Shown here in pieces: positions 8,554-16,788 of a DNA stretch of 64,000 nucleotides. A program made the position numbers and the translations under genes. The notes below the pieces were generated by a model. That model made no database searches and was not told the DNA's origin. It was given only the letters and a program-made list of their open reading frames with translations. Every line of letters starts with the position of its first letter. The stretch's first letter is position 1. Origin of the DNA: Alphaproteobacteria bacterium (GTDB lineage Bacteria > Pseudomonadota > Alphaproteobacteria > Caulobacterales > Maricaulaceae); the NCBI GenBank assembly GCA_024278855.1, contig JAJRSJ010000013.1, forward strand, positions 1 through 64,000, in the 5' to 3' direction.

Positions 8554-10341
8554 ATGAACGCACCATCCCCCCTCACCGCTACACCGCCCGCCCGGCTTAA
8601 CTGGTCAGATAACGGCGAACCAATAGCGCAAGATTTTGACGATATTTATTTCTCGGTGGACGGCGGGCTTGCAGAAACCCGGGCCGTGTTTCTGGACGGG
8701 TGCGGCTTGCCGGAAGCATGGCAAGATTGCGGCACATATGTTGTTGGTGAGTTGGGGTTTGGTTCAGGCCTTAACTTTCTGGCCGCGTGGGATCTATGGC
8801 GGGCTACGAAAAAACCGGGCCAGAGATTGCATTTTATTTCGGTGGAAGCCTTTCCGCTTGATAAGCAACAATTGACCCGCGCCCTGGATAATTTCCCTGC
8901 TCTCAAACCCTTGGCGGACAGGTTGATTGCAAAATGGCCAGGACCCGTGAAAGGCACGCACAGACTAAATTTTGGCAATGTGGCGCTCACCTTGTATCAC
9001 AGCCATGTTGAGCGGGCTTTGACCGGGTTGGACGGACGCATCAATGCCTGGTTCCTCGACGGATTTTCCCCGGCCAAAAACCCGGATATGTGGACGGATA
9101 AAACCTTTGCACATCTCGCCAATTTATCTGCGCCAAATGCGAAACTGGCGACATTTACGGTCGCCGGAAATGTCAGACGCGGGCTTGAAAATGTTGGTTT
9201 TACCGTCTCGAAAAAACCGGGCTTTGGTCGCAAGCGCGAACGCTTGCAAGCAAGGTTTAAAAGCGGCGTAAAATCAAATGCCCAACCCGTTGATATTCCG
9301 GTCATCATTGGCGGCGGCATTGTAGGTGCTAGCATCGCCCACAGTTTTATCCGGCGCGGCATTACGCCGATCTTGATCGACCCGCACCCGGATCTTCGTA
9401 CCGCCGCTAGCGGTAATCCGGCCGGATTGATGATGCCAAAACTTGATCTGCAAGACAGGCCGGAGGCACGGTTTTACAACGCCGCCTTTCTCTATGCCAA
9501 AGCCCTGTACCGTAAGCACGCTACGGTGTTGGAGACGGGAATATTACACCTAGCGGGTTCAGACAAAGAGCAAGCGCGGTTTGCAAAAATATACGCCAAT
9601 CAAGCTTTGCCCGAACACGAAATGCACTGGGTCGAAGCCCATAAAGCTCGTGAATATTTGGCTGCAAAAAAAGAACCCGGTTATGGCGGCCTGTATTTTC
9701 CCAGTGCCTTGGTGTTATCACCAAAGCTTAGCACCCAAGCTTTGTCGGCATCTGCGACAAAAATTCTGACCCGCGTTGGCAAAATCTCTAAAATTGATGA
9801 TGTCTGGCATATTTTTGACGGGGACGGGAACTCTCTTGCAACAACCACGACTTTGTTCATGTGTAATGGTGCAAACATTCTAGACCTATTTTCCGCTGAT
9901 GTGCGGTTTACCCGTGGGCAAATTTGCTGGAACGAAACCGTAGCCACGCCCCAATGCGCATATATTTTAGGCAATTATGCACTCCCCTATAAGGGCGGGG
10001 TATTGATCGGCGCAACCCATAGCCATGTCGGCCCCGGTGAAGACAATGAAACCCGCAAGCAAGATAGCGGCGATATTATAAAACATTTCGGCGACAGCAT
10101 TCATGCAAGACTTGATGGCAGCGGCTGGTCTGCCCGTGCGTCCGTGCGGGTCACAACCCGCAACACCTTGCCCATTGCCGAGCGAATAGACGGTGGTTTA
10201 TTTATCCTGAGCGGTCTGGGGTCACGCGGATTAATGTTGGCACCCTTATTAGGCGAGGCTTTGGTGTGCAAAGCCCTGGGCGAGCCTTCGCCTTTGGACA
10301 TACAGACACAAATACGGTTTAAACATAATAATAAAGTTTGA
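8554..10341 (+). CDS. mnmC: Bifunctional tRNA wobble-uridine enzyme MnmC
   Basis: Completes mnm5s2U34 of certain tRNAs. The N-terminal MnmD-type methyltransferase (about residues 1-245) has ELGFGSGLNFLAAW for SAM binding and WFLDGFSPAKNPDMWT. The C-terminal half is an FAD-dependent oxidoreductase with the dinucleotide motif VIIGGGIVGASIAHSF and a late GLGSRGLMLAPLLGE block. At 595 residues the fused architecture is intact, if slightly shorter than in E. coli. It is separated by about 65 bp from the SDR gene downstream. Confidence 0.95.
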   Translation: MNAPSPLTATPPARLNWSDNGEPIAQDFDDIYFSVDGGLAETRAVFLDGCGLPEAWQDCGTYVVGELGFGSGLNFLAAWDLWRATKKPGQRLHFISVEAFPLDKQQLTRALDNFPALKPLADRLIAKWPGPVKGTHRLNFGNVALTLYHSHVERALTGLDGRINAWFLDGFSPAKNPDMWTDKTFAHLANLSAPNAKLATFTVAGNVRRGLENVGFTVSKKPGFGRKRERLQARFKSGVKSNAQPVDIPVIIGGGIVGASIAHSFIRRGITPILIDPHPDLRTAASGNPAGLMMPKLDLQDRPEARFYNAAFLYAKALYRKHATVLETGILHLAGSDKEQARFAKIYANQALPEHEMHWVEAHKAREYLAAKKEPGYGGLYFPSALVLSPKLSTQALSASATKILTRVGKISKIDDVWHIFDGDGNSLATTTTLFMCNGANILDLFSADVRFTRGQICWNETVATPQCAYILGNYALPYKGGVLIGATHSHVGPGEDNETRKQDSGDIIKHFGDSIHARLDGSGWSARASVRVTTRNTLPIAERIDGGLFILSGLGSRGLMLAPLLGEALVCKALGEPSPLDIQTQIRFKHNNKV

Positions 10342-10408
10342 GGCAATTAAGGCTTGAGGCTGAGAGGACACAAAGATAGGTTGACGCAAATTTCACAACG
10401 AGGATATT

Positions 10409-11194
10409 ATGAAACTTTCTAGCGATATTTCGGCCATAATAACAGGCGGCGCATCCGGGCTCGGCGAAGGTACGGCACGAGCTTTGGCCGCTCGAGGTGT
10501 CAAAATTGGTATTTTTGATATGAACGAACAGCGCGGCGAAATGATTGCCAAGGAACTTGGCGGTACATTCGCATTGGTGGATGTCTCCGACGAAGCTAGC
10601 GTCGATGCCGGGTTTGCCAAACTACGCGCCGCCAATGGCCAAGAACGGATCATGGTCAATTGCGCAGGCGTAGCGGGCGGCATGAAAACAGCTTCACGTG
10701 ACCGCAAGACCGGCGAGATCCGGGCGCACTCCACCGACTTTTTTACCAAAATCATCAATGTCAATCTGATCGGTACATTTATGTGTGTAGCCAAATCAGC
10801 TGCCGGAATGATGAGCCTTGAGGGGACAGATCCGGACGGTGAGCGCGGTGTTATTATCAACACCGCATCGGTCGCGGCCCAGGACGGCCAAATCGGGCAA
10901 GTGGCCTACGCGGCTTCCAAAGGCGGTATCTTGTCGATGGCGCTTCCGGTCGCCCGCGATCTGGCCCGCGAAGGTATTCGGTGCAACACCATTTTGCCGG
11001 GCTTTTTCGAAACCCCTATTTATGAGCAAATGAAGCCGGAGGTCAAAGAAGCCTTGCGCGCCTATGTGCAGTTCCCGGCCAGGTTTGGCACAACCAAAGA
11101 ATACGCCGAACTGGTCACAACCCTGTGCGAACAGGTTTATATCAATGCAGAATTTATCCGCGCTGATGCCGGTGCCAGAATGCCCCCGCGCTAG
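10409..11194 (+). CDS. Short-chain dehydrogenase, 3-hydroxyacyl-CoA dehydrogenase type II (HSD10-like)
   Basis: An NAD(P)-dependent oxidoreductase of 261 residues. It has the TGGASGLGEG cofactor loop, the NCAG motif, INTASVAAQDGQ and the catalytic YAASKGG. Together with the ending FIRADAGARMPPR these resemble HSD17B10/2-methyl-3-hydroxybutyryl-CoA dehydrogenases that act in isoleucine and short-chain fatty-acid breakdown. A GAGGA Shine-Dalgarno precedes the ATG. The last seven codons (ARMPPR plus stop) are copied twice downstream in a tandem repeat. The role in isoleucine catabolism is plausible given the bkd operon at 18664, but it is inferred. Confidence 0.88.
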   Translation: MKLSSDISAIITGGASGLGEGTARALAARGVKIGIFDMNEQRGEMIAKELGGTFALVDVSDEASVDAGFAKLRAANGQERIMVNCAGVAGGMKTASRDRKTGEIRAHSTDFFTKIINVNLIGTFMCVAKSAAGMMSLEGTDPDGERGVIINTASVAAQDGQIGQVAYAASKGGILSMALPVARDLAREGIRCNTILPGFFETPIYEQMKPEVKEALRAYVQFPARFGTTKEYAELVTTLCEQVYINAEFIRADAGARMPPR

Positions 11195-11391
11195 GCTAAA
11201 CAATACAAGATCAAATCAGCGTAATAAAAGTCGAGCACATATGTGTATGGCACCTATAAATAATAATGGGCCAGAATGCCCCCGCGCTAGGCGCAAAAAA
11301 ATCGATACCAAATCAGCGCAATTGAAGCCAAGTACATATGTGTATGGCACCTCTTAATAATAATAATGGGCCAGAATGCCGCCGCGCTAGG
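11175..11391 (+). repeat. Tandem repeat copying the 3' end of the SDR gene
   Basis: The segment CCAGAATGCCCCCGCGCTAG, which encodes the end of the SDR, occurs at 11175, 11271 and (one mismatch) 11371, giving periods of 96 and 100 bp. The intervening parts also match, including ACATATGTGTATGGCACCT and TAATAATGGG. This is a noncoding 2.2-copy array between the SDR gene and the convergent dsbD-like gene. Up to 11470 nothing else is seen except a loose GGTGCAT/ATGCACC inverted pair. Confidence 0.88.
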
Positions 11392-11470
11392 GTAGATAAT
11401 ACTTAAACCCTGTAGGGTGCATAGAGTCTCTTGGCAAAATGCACCTTTGGCACTGTGGCGCTAGGGACTA

Positions 11471-13576
11471 TCATTCCCCGGCTTTGGCCAGTGCCTTTTC
11501 GATGATTTTAGTGCTCAAGACTTGCGGTAATATTTGCGGGTCTACTAGGCCTGTACCCGGCGGATACACTAGATAAAGCGGCACGCCGGAACGCCCGTGG
11601 CGGGTCAATTCAGCCGTAATGGCATCGTCGCGGCGAGTCCAGTCTGCGATCAACATCACGGTATTTGTGCGGGCAAATAAGTCTTTGGTGGCACGGCGTT
11701 GTAGCACCAATTTATCATTGACTTTGCAGCTTACGCACCAGGCGGCAGTGAAATCCACGAATACAATATTACCTTCTGCTCTAAGCTGCGCCACCCGCTG
11801 CGGCGACCAAGCTTGCGCTTCGGGCAGCTCGGCCACCATTTGCGCAGATTGGGCATTGCGCAAATCATAAATAAAATAGCCAGTGGCTAACACACTCACC
11901 GCCAGTAATAGTTTTGCAAATACGCCCTTGCGCTTCCAAAGCCATAGGGAAAATCCAAAGGTTAATATGGCGCCTAACACTCGCAACACACCGTCCGCAC
12001 CAGTTTGCACGGCTAGCACCCAAATCAACCAAACCGCTGCACCGAGCATAGGAAAGGCCAAAAACTGTTTAAATATATCCATCCACGGCCCCGGCTTTGG
12101 CAAGCGTTTAAGCAAGCCCGGCGCATAGGACAGGGCCAAAAACGGCAAAGCAAAACCTGCACCCAATGCGGTAAAAATCAGCAATGTCGTCAATGATGAC
12201 TGGGCAAAAGCAAAGCCGAGCGCCCCGGCCATGAAAGGAGCCGTACAGGGCGTGGCAACAATAACCGCCAAAACTCCGGTAAAAAACGCGCCTTTATAGC
12301 CGCCGCTAGTCGCCAGATCAGAGCCAGTGTTTTGCAAATGCCCGCCAACATCAAAAAACCCGAACAGATTAAAAGCAATGATAACAAACAATAAAGCCAA
12401 CGCACCGACCAAAACCGGGTTTTGCAACTGAAAGCCCCAGCCAACACTGGCACCGCCCGCTTTAAGTGCCAAAATGACACCCGCCAAGGTCAAAAACGAT
12501 ACCATAACACCAAGCACATAGAGCCAACCATGCGTGCGGATGCTCTTGCGCTCATCATGGGCAGCGCGGGCAAAACCGAGAACTTTGAGGGACAATACCG
12601 GAAACACGCACGGCATTAAATTCAAAATCATACCGCCAATAAACGCGCCGAGCAATGCGGCCCATAAACCAACAGATGTGTGAATACCCCTACCGCCAGA
12701 ACCAGTTTTTACCTTACCTATATCAACTTTTGCATCCGCTATTGCGCTCACCTCAATACCGCGCCGGACCCAACCATTTTCAGTTTTTTCCTCAAATGCT
12801 AGCACGCCGGGAATGTTTTCTATACCGTCTGCCAGTCCGAAGCTTGGCGTCAAATTTATACGCACGCCGCGCTCGGCACTGAGAATATCTTGCGGCGCAC
12901 TCGCATCTATCAAGTCTTGCTCATAGGGGAAAAAATACGGGTTTTTAAGTGCGGCAAAATCTAGCTTGCCACCGCCAATATCAAGCGTGAGAAAATTATT
13001 TTTTAACACCGCAGAGGCTTCAAGACCCTCCGGTTTCGGTGCGCGTTTTATAGTGCGCTCAATATTGCCCGACCAACGCTCGTCTTTTACCGCCTCCCCG
13101 ACCCTCAAGGTCAAACTCAGATTGGCCATTTCTGGTAAACATATCTGGTAACAAACCAGATATGTGGCCTGGGCTTTGATGGTCAATTCTTCGCCGAGCT
13201 GTGCGTCTTTGGCAATATGCATAGGCATGGGTAAGAGCAGCCTGTCTTCAAAGGCATAATTGATCAAAGGCCCTGTGGATACGGTCTGGGGCAAAGGCCA
13301 AATGATATCGCCAATACTAGTCGTATCCGGTATATCCCAGTGCAGTTCCGCCGGTTCGCCCGGCCCGCCCGCATTGCGCCAATAAGTGTGCCAATGGGGT
13401 TCAAGCCGCATGGACAAAGCTATATAAATGTCCTGACCCGGCTCCACTGTGTCATAACTGGTCACAAGTTGGGCCACGGCACGTCCGGATTTAACCGCAG
13501 CCGATTCCGCAGCCCGCGCAAATGGCGCCAACCAGACAGCAATAAGAGCCAAACATATAATCCATAAATTTCGCAT
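11471..13576 (-). CDS. DsbD/ScsB-like protein-disulfide reductase
   Basis: Carries reducing power from the cytoplasm to the periplasm. The 701 residues hold an N-terminal signal peptide (to ARAAES), a periplasmic domain with a paired-cysteine segment CYQICLPEM near residue 147, and about eight membrane helices with NLMPCVFPVLSLK and the matching VIVATPCTAPFM. A C-terminal thioredoxin-like domain has C614-V-S-C617. The long N-terminal region resembles ScsB/DsbD-like proteins more than short CcdA. Likely partners are periplasmic thiol proteins or cytochrome c maturation; none is encoded nearby. Confidence 0.9.
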   Translation of the reverse strand: MRNLWIICLALIAVWLAPFARAAESAAVKSGRAVAQLVTSYDTVEPGQDIYIALSMRLEPHWHTYWRNAGGPGEPAELHWDIPDTTSIGDIIWPLPQTVSTGPLINYAFEDRLLLPMPMHIAKDAQLGEELTIKAQATYLVCYQICLPEMANLSLTLRVGEAVKDERWSGNIERTIKRAPKPEGLEASAVLKNNFLTLDIGGGKLDFAALKNPYFFPYEQDLIDASAPQDILSAERGVRINLTPSFGLADGIENIPGVLAFEEKTENGWVRRGIEVSAIADAKVDIGKVKTGSGGRGIHTSVGLWAALLGAFIGGMILNLMPCVFPVLSLKVLGFARAAHDERKSIRTHGWLYVLGVMVSFLTLAGVILALKAGGASVGWGFQLQNPVLVGALALLFVIIAFNLFGFFDVGGHLQNTGSDLATSGGYKGAFFTGVLAVIVATPCTAPFMAGALGFAFAQSSLTTLLIFTALGAGFALPFLALSYAPGLLKRLPKPGPWMDIFKQFLAFPMLGAAVWLIWVLAVQTGADGVLRVLGAILTFGFSLWLWKRKGVFAKLLLAVSVLATGYFIYDLRNAQSAQMVAELPEAQAWSPQRVAQLRAEGNIVFVDFTAAWCVSCKVNDKLVLQRRATKDLFARTNTVMLIADWTRRDDAITAELTRHGRSGVPLYLVYPPGTGLVDPQILPQVLSTKIIEKALAKAGE

Positions 13577-13654
13577 TAAATGCTCCTACACGCCCCCCAT
13601 TAAAATGCAAAGCCAGAAACGAACCTATCACGAGAAAATGAAAGGCCCGTGTGT

Positions 13655-14428
13655 TTATTTAACCAGATTTGCCACCTTACCAATCACATCCAACATTCGG
13701 GCAATATCTGCCGGGCTTGACAGGCTGTGATCTGCGTTTTTTATCAGGCTTAGCTCTACATCCGGGCTAGTGAGAGCCTCCACTAATTTTAGAGCATGTT
13801 GCCAAGGCACGCTCGTATCTTTCATACCGTGGATGATCCGCACCGGGATTTTGATATTTATGGGCGCGTCCAGGATTTGATTGTCGCGTCCGTCCAATAT
13901 GAGTGCGCGGCTAATCTCGTAAGGTTCATCGTAATCGGACGGTTCATAATAAATGCCGTCTTCCATGATGGTTTTGCGGATTGCGCTGCTAAACCCGGCC
14001 CACATCAATTTTTCGGTAAAATCCGGGGCCGGTGCGAGCAAAACCAAAGCCTTGATACGCTGCGGCCTAGCCAAAGCTGCCAACAATGCCGTCCAACCGC
14101 CCATGCTGGAGCCCAACAAAATTTGCGGCCCCGCAGTGATCTCGTCAATGATTTGCACTGTGTCTTGCACCCAACGCGATATAGTACCTCGGGCAAAATC
14201 GCCGCTAGATACCCCGTGGCCAAAATAGTCAAACCGGGTAAATGCTCGGCCTTGCTTATCTGCCCACGCGTGCAAGGCGGGCGCTTTGGAGCCGTCCATA
14301 TCGGATTTAAGCCCGCCGCACCATATAAGACCAGGGCCGTTACCACCGCTTTGCTTATAGCCAATGGTGTTGGCGTCCAAACCGCCATAAGCATTTGCCT
14401 GCAAGAATTTAACTGAACACTTATTCAC
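13655..14428 (-). CDS. Alpha/beta hydrolase
   Basis: 257 residues with the serine hydrolase fold. The nucleophile elbow is GSSMGG, the oxyanion region near the N-terminus reads GLIWCGGLKSDMDGSKA, and the late histidine sits in NADHSLSSPAD. RIIHGMKDTSVPW supplies the acid. The pattern resembles small esterase/thioesterase-like hydrolases in alphaproteobacteria (palmitoyl-thioesterase ABHD10-like), but the substrate is not clear. It is divergent from the glycosyltransferase at 14503, with 74 bp for both promoters. Confidence 0.85.
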   Translation of the reverse strand: MNKCSVKFLQANAYGGLDANTIGYKQSGGNGPGLIWCGGLKSDMDGSKAPALHAWADKQGRAFTRFDYFGHGVSSGDFARGTISRWVQDTVQIIDEITAGPQILLGSSMGGWTALLAALARPQRIKALVLLAPAPDFTEKLMWAGFSSAIRKTIMEDGIYYEPSDYDEPYEISRALILDGRDNQILDAPINIKIPVRIIHGMKDTSVPWQHALKLVEALTSPDVELSLIKNADHSLSSPADIARMLDVIGKVANLVK

Positions 14429-14502
14429 GTATTTTTTCCCCTAAATGTGTTTGTTATGATATGTGGCATTCAAAATCATCTCAATTCAGATTATGATCAC
14501 TT

Positions 14503-15642
14503 ATGAACATTCTTCAAGTCGTACCAGAATTAAATGCAGGCGGGGTCGAGCGCACCACTATCGAGATTGCCCACGCCCTCACCACCGCCGGATATGTACC
14601 CCATGTGGCCAGTATGGGCGGGCGGCTAGAAGATGAATTAAGAGATGTGGGCGGTATCTTGCACCGCTTGCGGGTTGGCAGTAAAAACCCTATGTCCTTG
14701 CGCCGCAATACAAAGGCTCTGATTAACATCATTAAAACCCGAAAAATAGATATCGTTCATGCTCGTTCTCGCGCCCCGGCCTGGCCTGCCAAGGCTGCTG
14801 CGAAAGCCACCAATACGCCGTTCATCACCACCTATCACGGTATCTACAACGCCCGGTCGGGCCTAAAACGCCGCTATAATGCAGTCATGGCCAAGGGTGA
14901 TATAGTCATCGCCAATTCCAATTTTACCAAAGACCATATTATTCGCGAGCACAAAATTAACGCCGGGAAAATAGTGGTCATTGCCCGCGGCGTCGATATG
15001 GACATATTTGACCCGGCATTGGTTACGGATGCGGATATAACCCAGATAAAACAAGACTGGGGTGTCGGCAATAGCTCCACCATTGTATTGCCTGGCCGCC
15101 TGACCCGTTGGAAAGGTCAATTGGTAGCGGTCGATGCTTTAAAGCAGCTGCACAGTCAGGGCATCAATACGGCGCTCGTCTTGCTCGGAGATGCCCAGGG
15201 ACGTGATGATTATGTAGCGGAGATAAAATCCCAAGCTTATAAGCTTGGCCTCAGCGACAAAATTATCCTCGCCGGTCATAGCCGCTCCGTACCCACAGCT
15301 TTGGCGGCAGCGGATGTGGTGATTTCAGCCTCAACCGACCCGGAAGCTTTTGGCCGGGTTATGGCAGAGGCGCAAGCTATGCAGCGTTTGGTTGTCGCCA
15401 GTGATCACGGCGGGGCGCGCGAAACGGTCATAGAAGGCAAAGGCGGGCGCTTGGTAACGCCCGGTGATCCGCAAGCCCTGGCAGACGGTATTGCCGATAT
15501 TCTGGGCTTGTCAAAGTCCGAATACACAAACCGGGCGCTAGCAGCCCGCAAACGCATAGGCTTGCACTATTCAGCCCAGACACTCAAAGCCGCCACTTTG
15601 GCGGTGTATGCACAAGTCTTGCACGACAAAGGTGGCAATTAA
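14503..15642 (+). CDS. Glycosyltransferase family 4 (GT-B)
   Basis: 379 residues. The N-terminal half has the donor-independent motif LNAGGVERTTIEIAHAL. The C-terminal nucleotide-sugar domain has LPGRLTRWKGQ, VLLGDAQGRDDYV and the E-x7-E signature around EAFGRVMAEAQAM, then GGARETV. Such enzymes act on the cytoplasmic face, building surface glycans or LPS. No sugar specificity can be read from the sequence, and no polysaccharide cluster surrounds it. Confidence 0.9.
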   Translation: MNILQVVPELNAGGVERTTIEIAHALTTAGYVPHVASMGGRLEDELRDVGGILHRLRVGSKNPMSLRRNTKALINIIKTRKIDIVHARSRAPAWPAKAAAKATNTPFITTYHGIYNARSGLKRRYNAVMAKGDIVIANSNFTKDHIIREHKINAGKIVVIARGVDMDIFDPALVTDADITQIKQDWGVGNSSTIVLPGRLTRWKGQLVAVDALKQLHSQGINTALVLLGDAQGRDDYVAEIKSQAYKLGLSDKIILAGHSRSVPTALAAADVVISASTDPEAFGRVMAEAQAMQRLVVASDHGGARETVIEGKGGRLVTPGDPQALADGIADILGLSKSEYTNRALAARKRIGLHYSAQTLKAATLAVYAQVLHDKGGN

Positions 15643-15765
15643 GCCACTAAGCGCCGTAAAATTGCCGCACACAGCCAATCAGTTCTTGAATAAACCTGCT
15701 AGGGTCGCCATATTCCCACCGTACCAAAGAATTGGTGCAAGAACGAAGCTACAACGGAGACCAAC

Positions 15766-16278
15766 ATAGCCCGCAGACCACACGCCGCGCCGCCCAAAAA
15801 ACGAGGCCCGCGCATTAACGACGAAATTACGTCGCCCAAAGTCCTCCTCATAACAGAAACCGGTGAAAAAAAAGGTGTTGTCTCCATTGACGACGCGCTT
15901 GCCCATGCCCGGTCCGTTAAACTTGATTTGGTCGAAGTGGCCCCAAGCCCGGATTTACCCGTGTGCAAAATTCTGGACTACGGCAAAATGCGGTTTGAAG
16001 CGCAAAAGAAAAAATCCGCTAACAAAAAGCGGCAAAAAACCCAACAGCTTAAAGAAATTAAAATGCGGCCCAATATCGACACCCATGATTATCTGGTCAA
16101 AACCCGTAATATGCAAAAATTCATCGACCGGGGTGACAAAGTTAAAGTCACTATCCGCTTTAGAGGCAGAGAAATGGCCCATATGGGTCTGGGACGCGAT
16201 CTGTTGACCCGGGTGAAAGAAGATTTTGAAGAAACCACCAAGGTCGCGTTCGAGCCAAAACCGAAGGCCGCCTCATGA
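15766..16278 (+). CDS. infC: Translation initiation factor IF-3, apparent AUA start and broken 3' end
   Basis: IF-3 binds the 30S subunit and proofreads start-codon choice. The conserved reading begins ARRPHAAPPKKRGPRINDEI, and the only codon well placed before it is ATA 15766, six bases after GGAG (15756-15759). No ATG, GTG or TTG exists in frame between the stop at 15700 and ATA. An ATT at 15712 is a less likely alternative. Rare start codons are a known self-regulation device of infC. N- and C-domain blocks are normal (VCKILDYGKM, KVTIRFRGREMAHMGLG). The frame ends PKPKAAS, whereas the neighbouring frame encodes the family ending EGRLMTMVLAPK (stop 16299-16301), implying one missing base near 16261-16264. 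Confidence 0.9.
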   Translation: MARRPHAAPPKKRGPRINDEITSPKVLLITETGEKKGVVSIDDALAHARSVKLDLVEVAPSPDLPVCKILDYGKMRFEAQKKKSANKKRQKTQQLKEIKMRPNIDTHDYLVKTRNMQKFIDRGDKVKVTIRFRGREMAHMGLGRDLLTRVKEDFEETTKVAFEPKPKAAS

Positions 16279-16421
16279 CAATGGTGCTAGCGCCTAAATA
16301 ACATTTTTCTTCACAAGCTTTCGCAGCTTACCCCATAGACAAACTACAAACCCATGTGAGGGTGCATATTTGGGGGTTTCATCTGGATGGACAGTCGCTA
16401 TACGGCTTTCATAACCATTGG

Positions 16422-16498
16422 GGGTGAGTAGCTCAGTTGGTTAGAGCCGCCGGCTCATAACCGGCTGGTCGGGGGTTCAAGTCCCTCCTCACCCACCA
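16422..16498 (+). tRNA. tRNA with CAU anticodon (elongator Met, or Ile2)
   Basis: A complete 77-nt cloverleaf: acceptor GGGUGAG/CUCACCC, D-arm GCUCAGUUGGUUAGAGC, anticodon stem GCCGG/CCGGC around CUCAUAA, T-arm GGGGGUUCAAGUCCCUC, discriminator A and encoded CCA. The anticodon is CAU. The lack of initiator features (C1-A72 mismatch, three G-C pairs in the anticodon stem) argues against tRNA-fMet. Elongator Met and lysidine-modified Ile2 cannot be told apart with certainty by eye. Confidence 0.95.
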
Positions 16499-16625
16499 GC
16501 TTTCGCTAACTACGTTAGCTACGGCTTGGCAAGCCAGGCTCCTCAACCAACGGCCTGTAAGGCTTGTCCGGATAAGCGAAGGCTGTCACGCCGAAGCCTT
16601 GGCGTAGGCGGACTACTGAACCCTA
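16499..16625. repeat. Dispersed palindromic element after the tRNA
   Basis: Contains GGCTTG-G-CAAGCC near 16528, GCTAAC/GTTAGC near 16508, TTCGCT matched by AGCGAA, and AAGGCT/AGCCTT (16579-16600). Similar strings directly after tRNA CCA ends are, from memory, common extragenic repeats in alphaproteobacterial genomes. No protein is evident. Confidence 0.55.
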
Positions 16626-16635
16626 AGGAAAGAAC

Positions 16636-16785
16636 GTGCCTGAACACTTAGACACAACATATAAACGCAAGCAAATTCTTGAAAAATTTTTAACAAGAAA
16701 ACAGATATTCAACCATCCATATTTTTTTGATAAATTGGAAAACTGTGCACGGGATAATCTGATGCATGCCATTATTTCCCTATAG
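16636..16785 (+). CDS. Possible 49-residue protein
   Basis: GTG at 16636 follows AAGGA by six bases and opens a 49-codon frame ending with TAG at 16783-16785, three bases before the convergent gene at 16789. The product starts VPEHLDTTYKRKQILEK and contains RKQIFNHPYFFDKLENC. It is basic and mixed helical with no signal peptide. The region is AT-rich, so an open frame of this length by chance is possible. No family is recognised. Confidence 0.35.
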   Translation: MPEHLDTTYKRKQILEKFLTRKQIFNHPYFFDKLENCARDNLMHAIISL

Positions 16786-16788
16786 CAC

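Noticed and set aside
16255-16275. Programmed frameshift site in infC
   Set aside because: No X-XXY-YYZ slippery heptamer or downstream hairpin is seen; a missing base is the simpler explanation.
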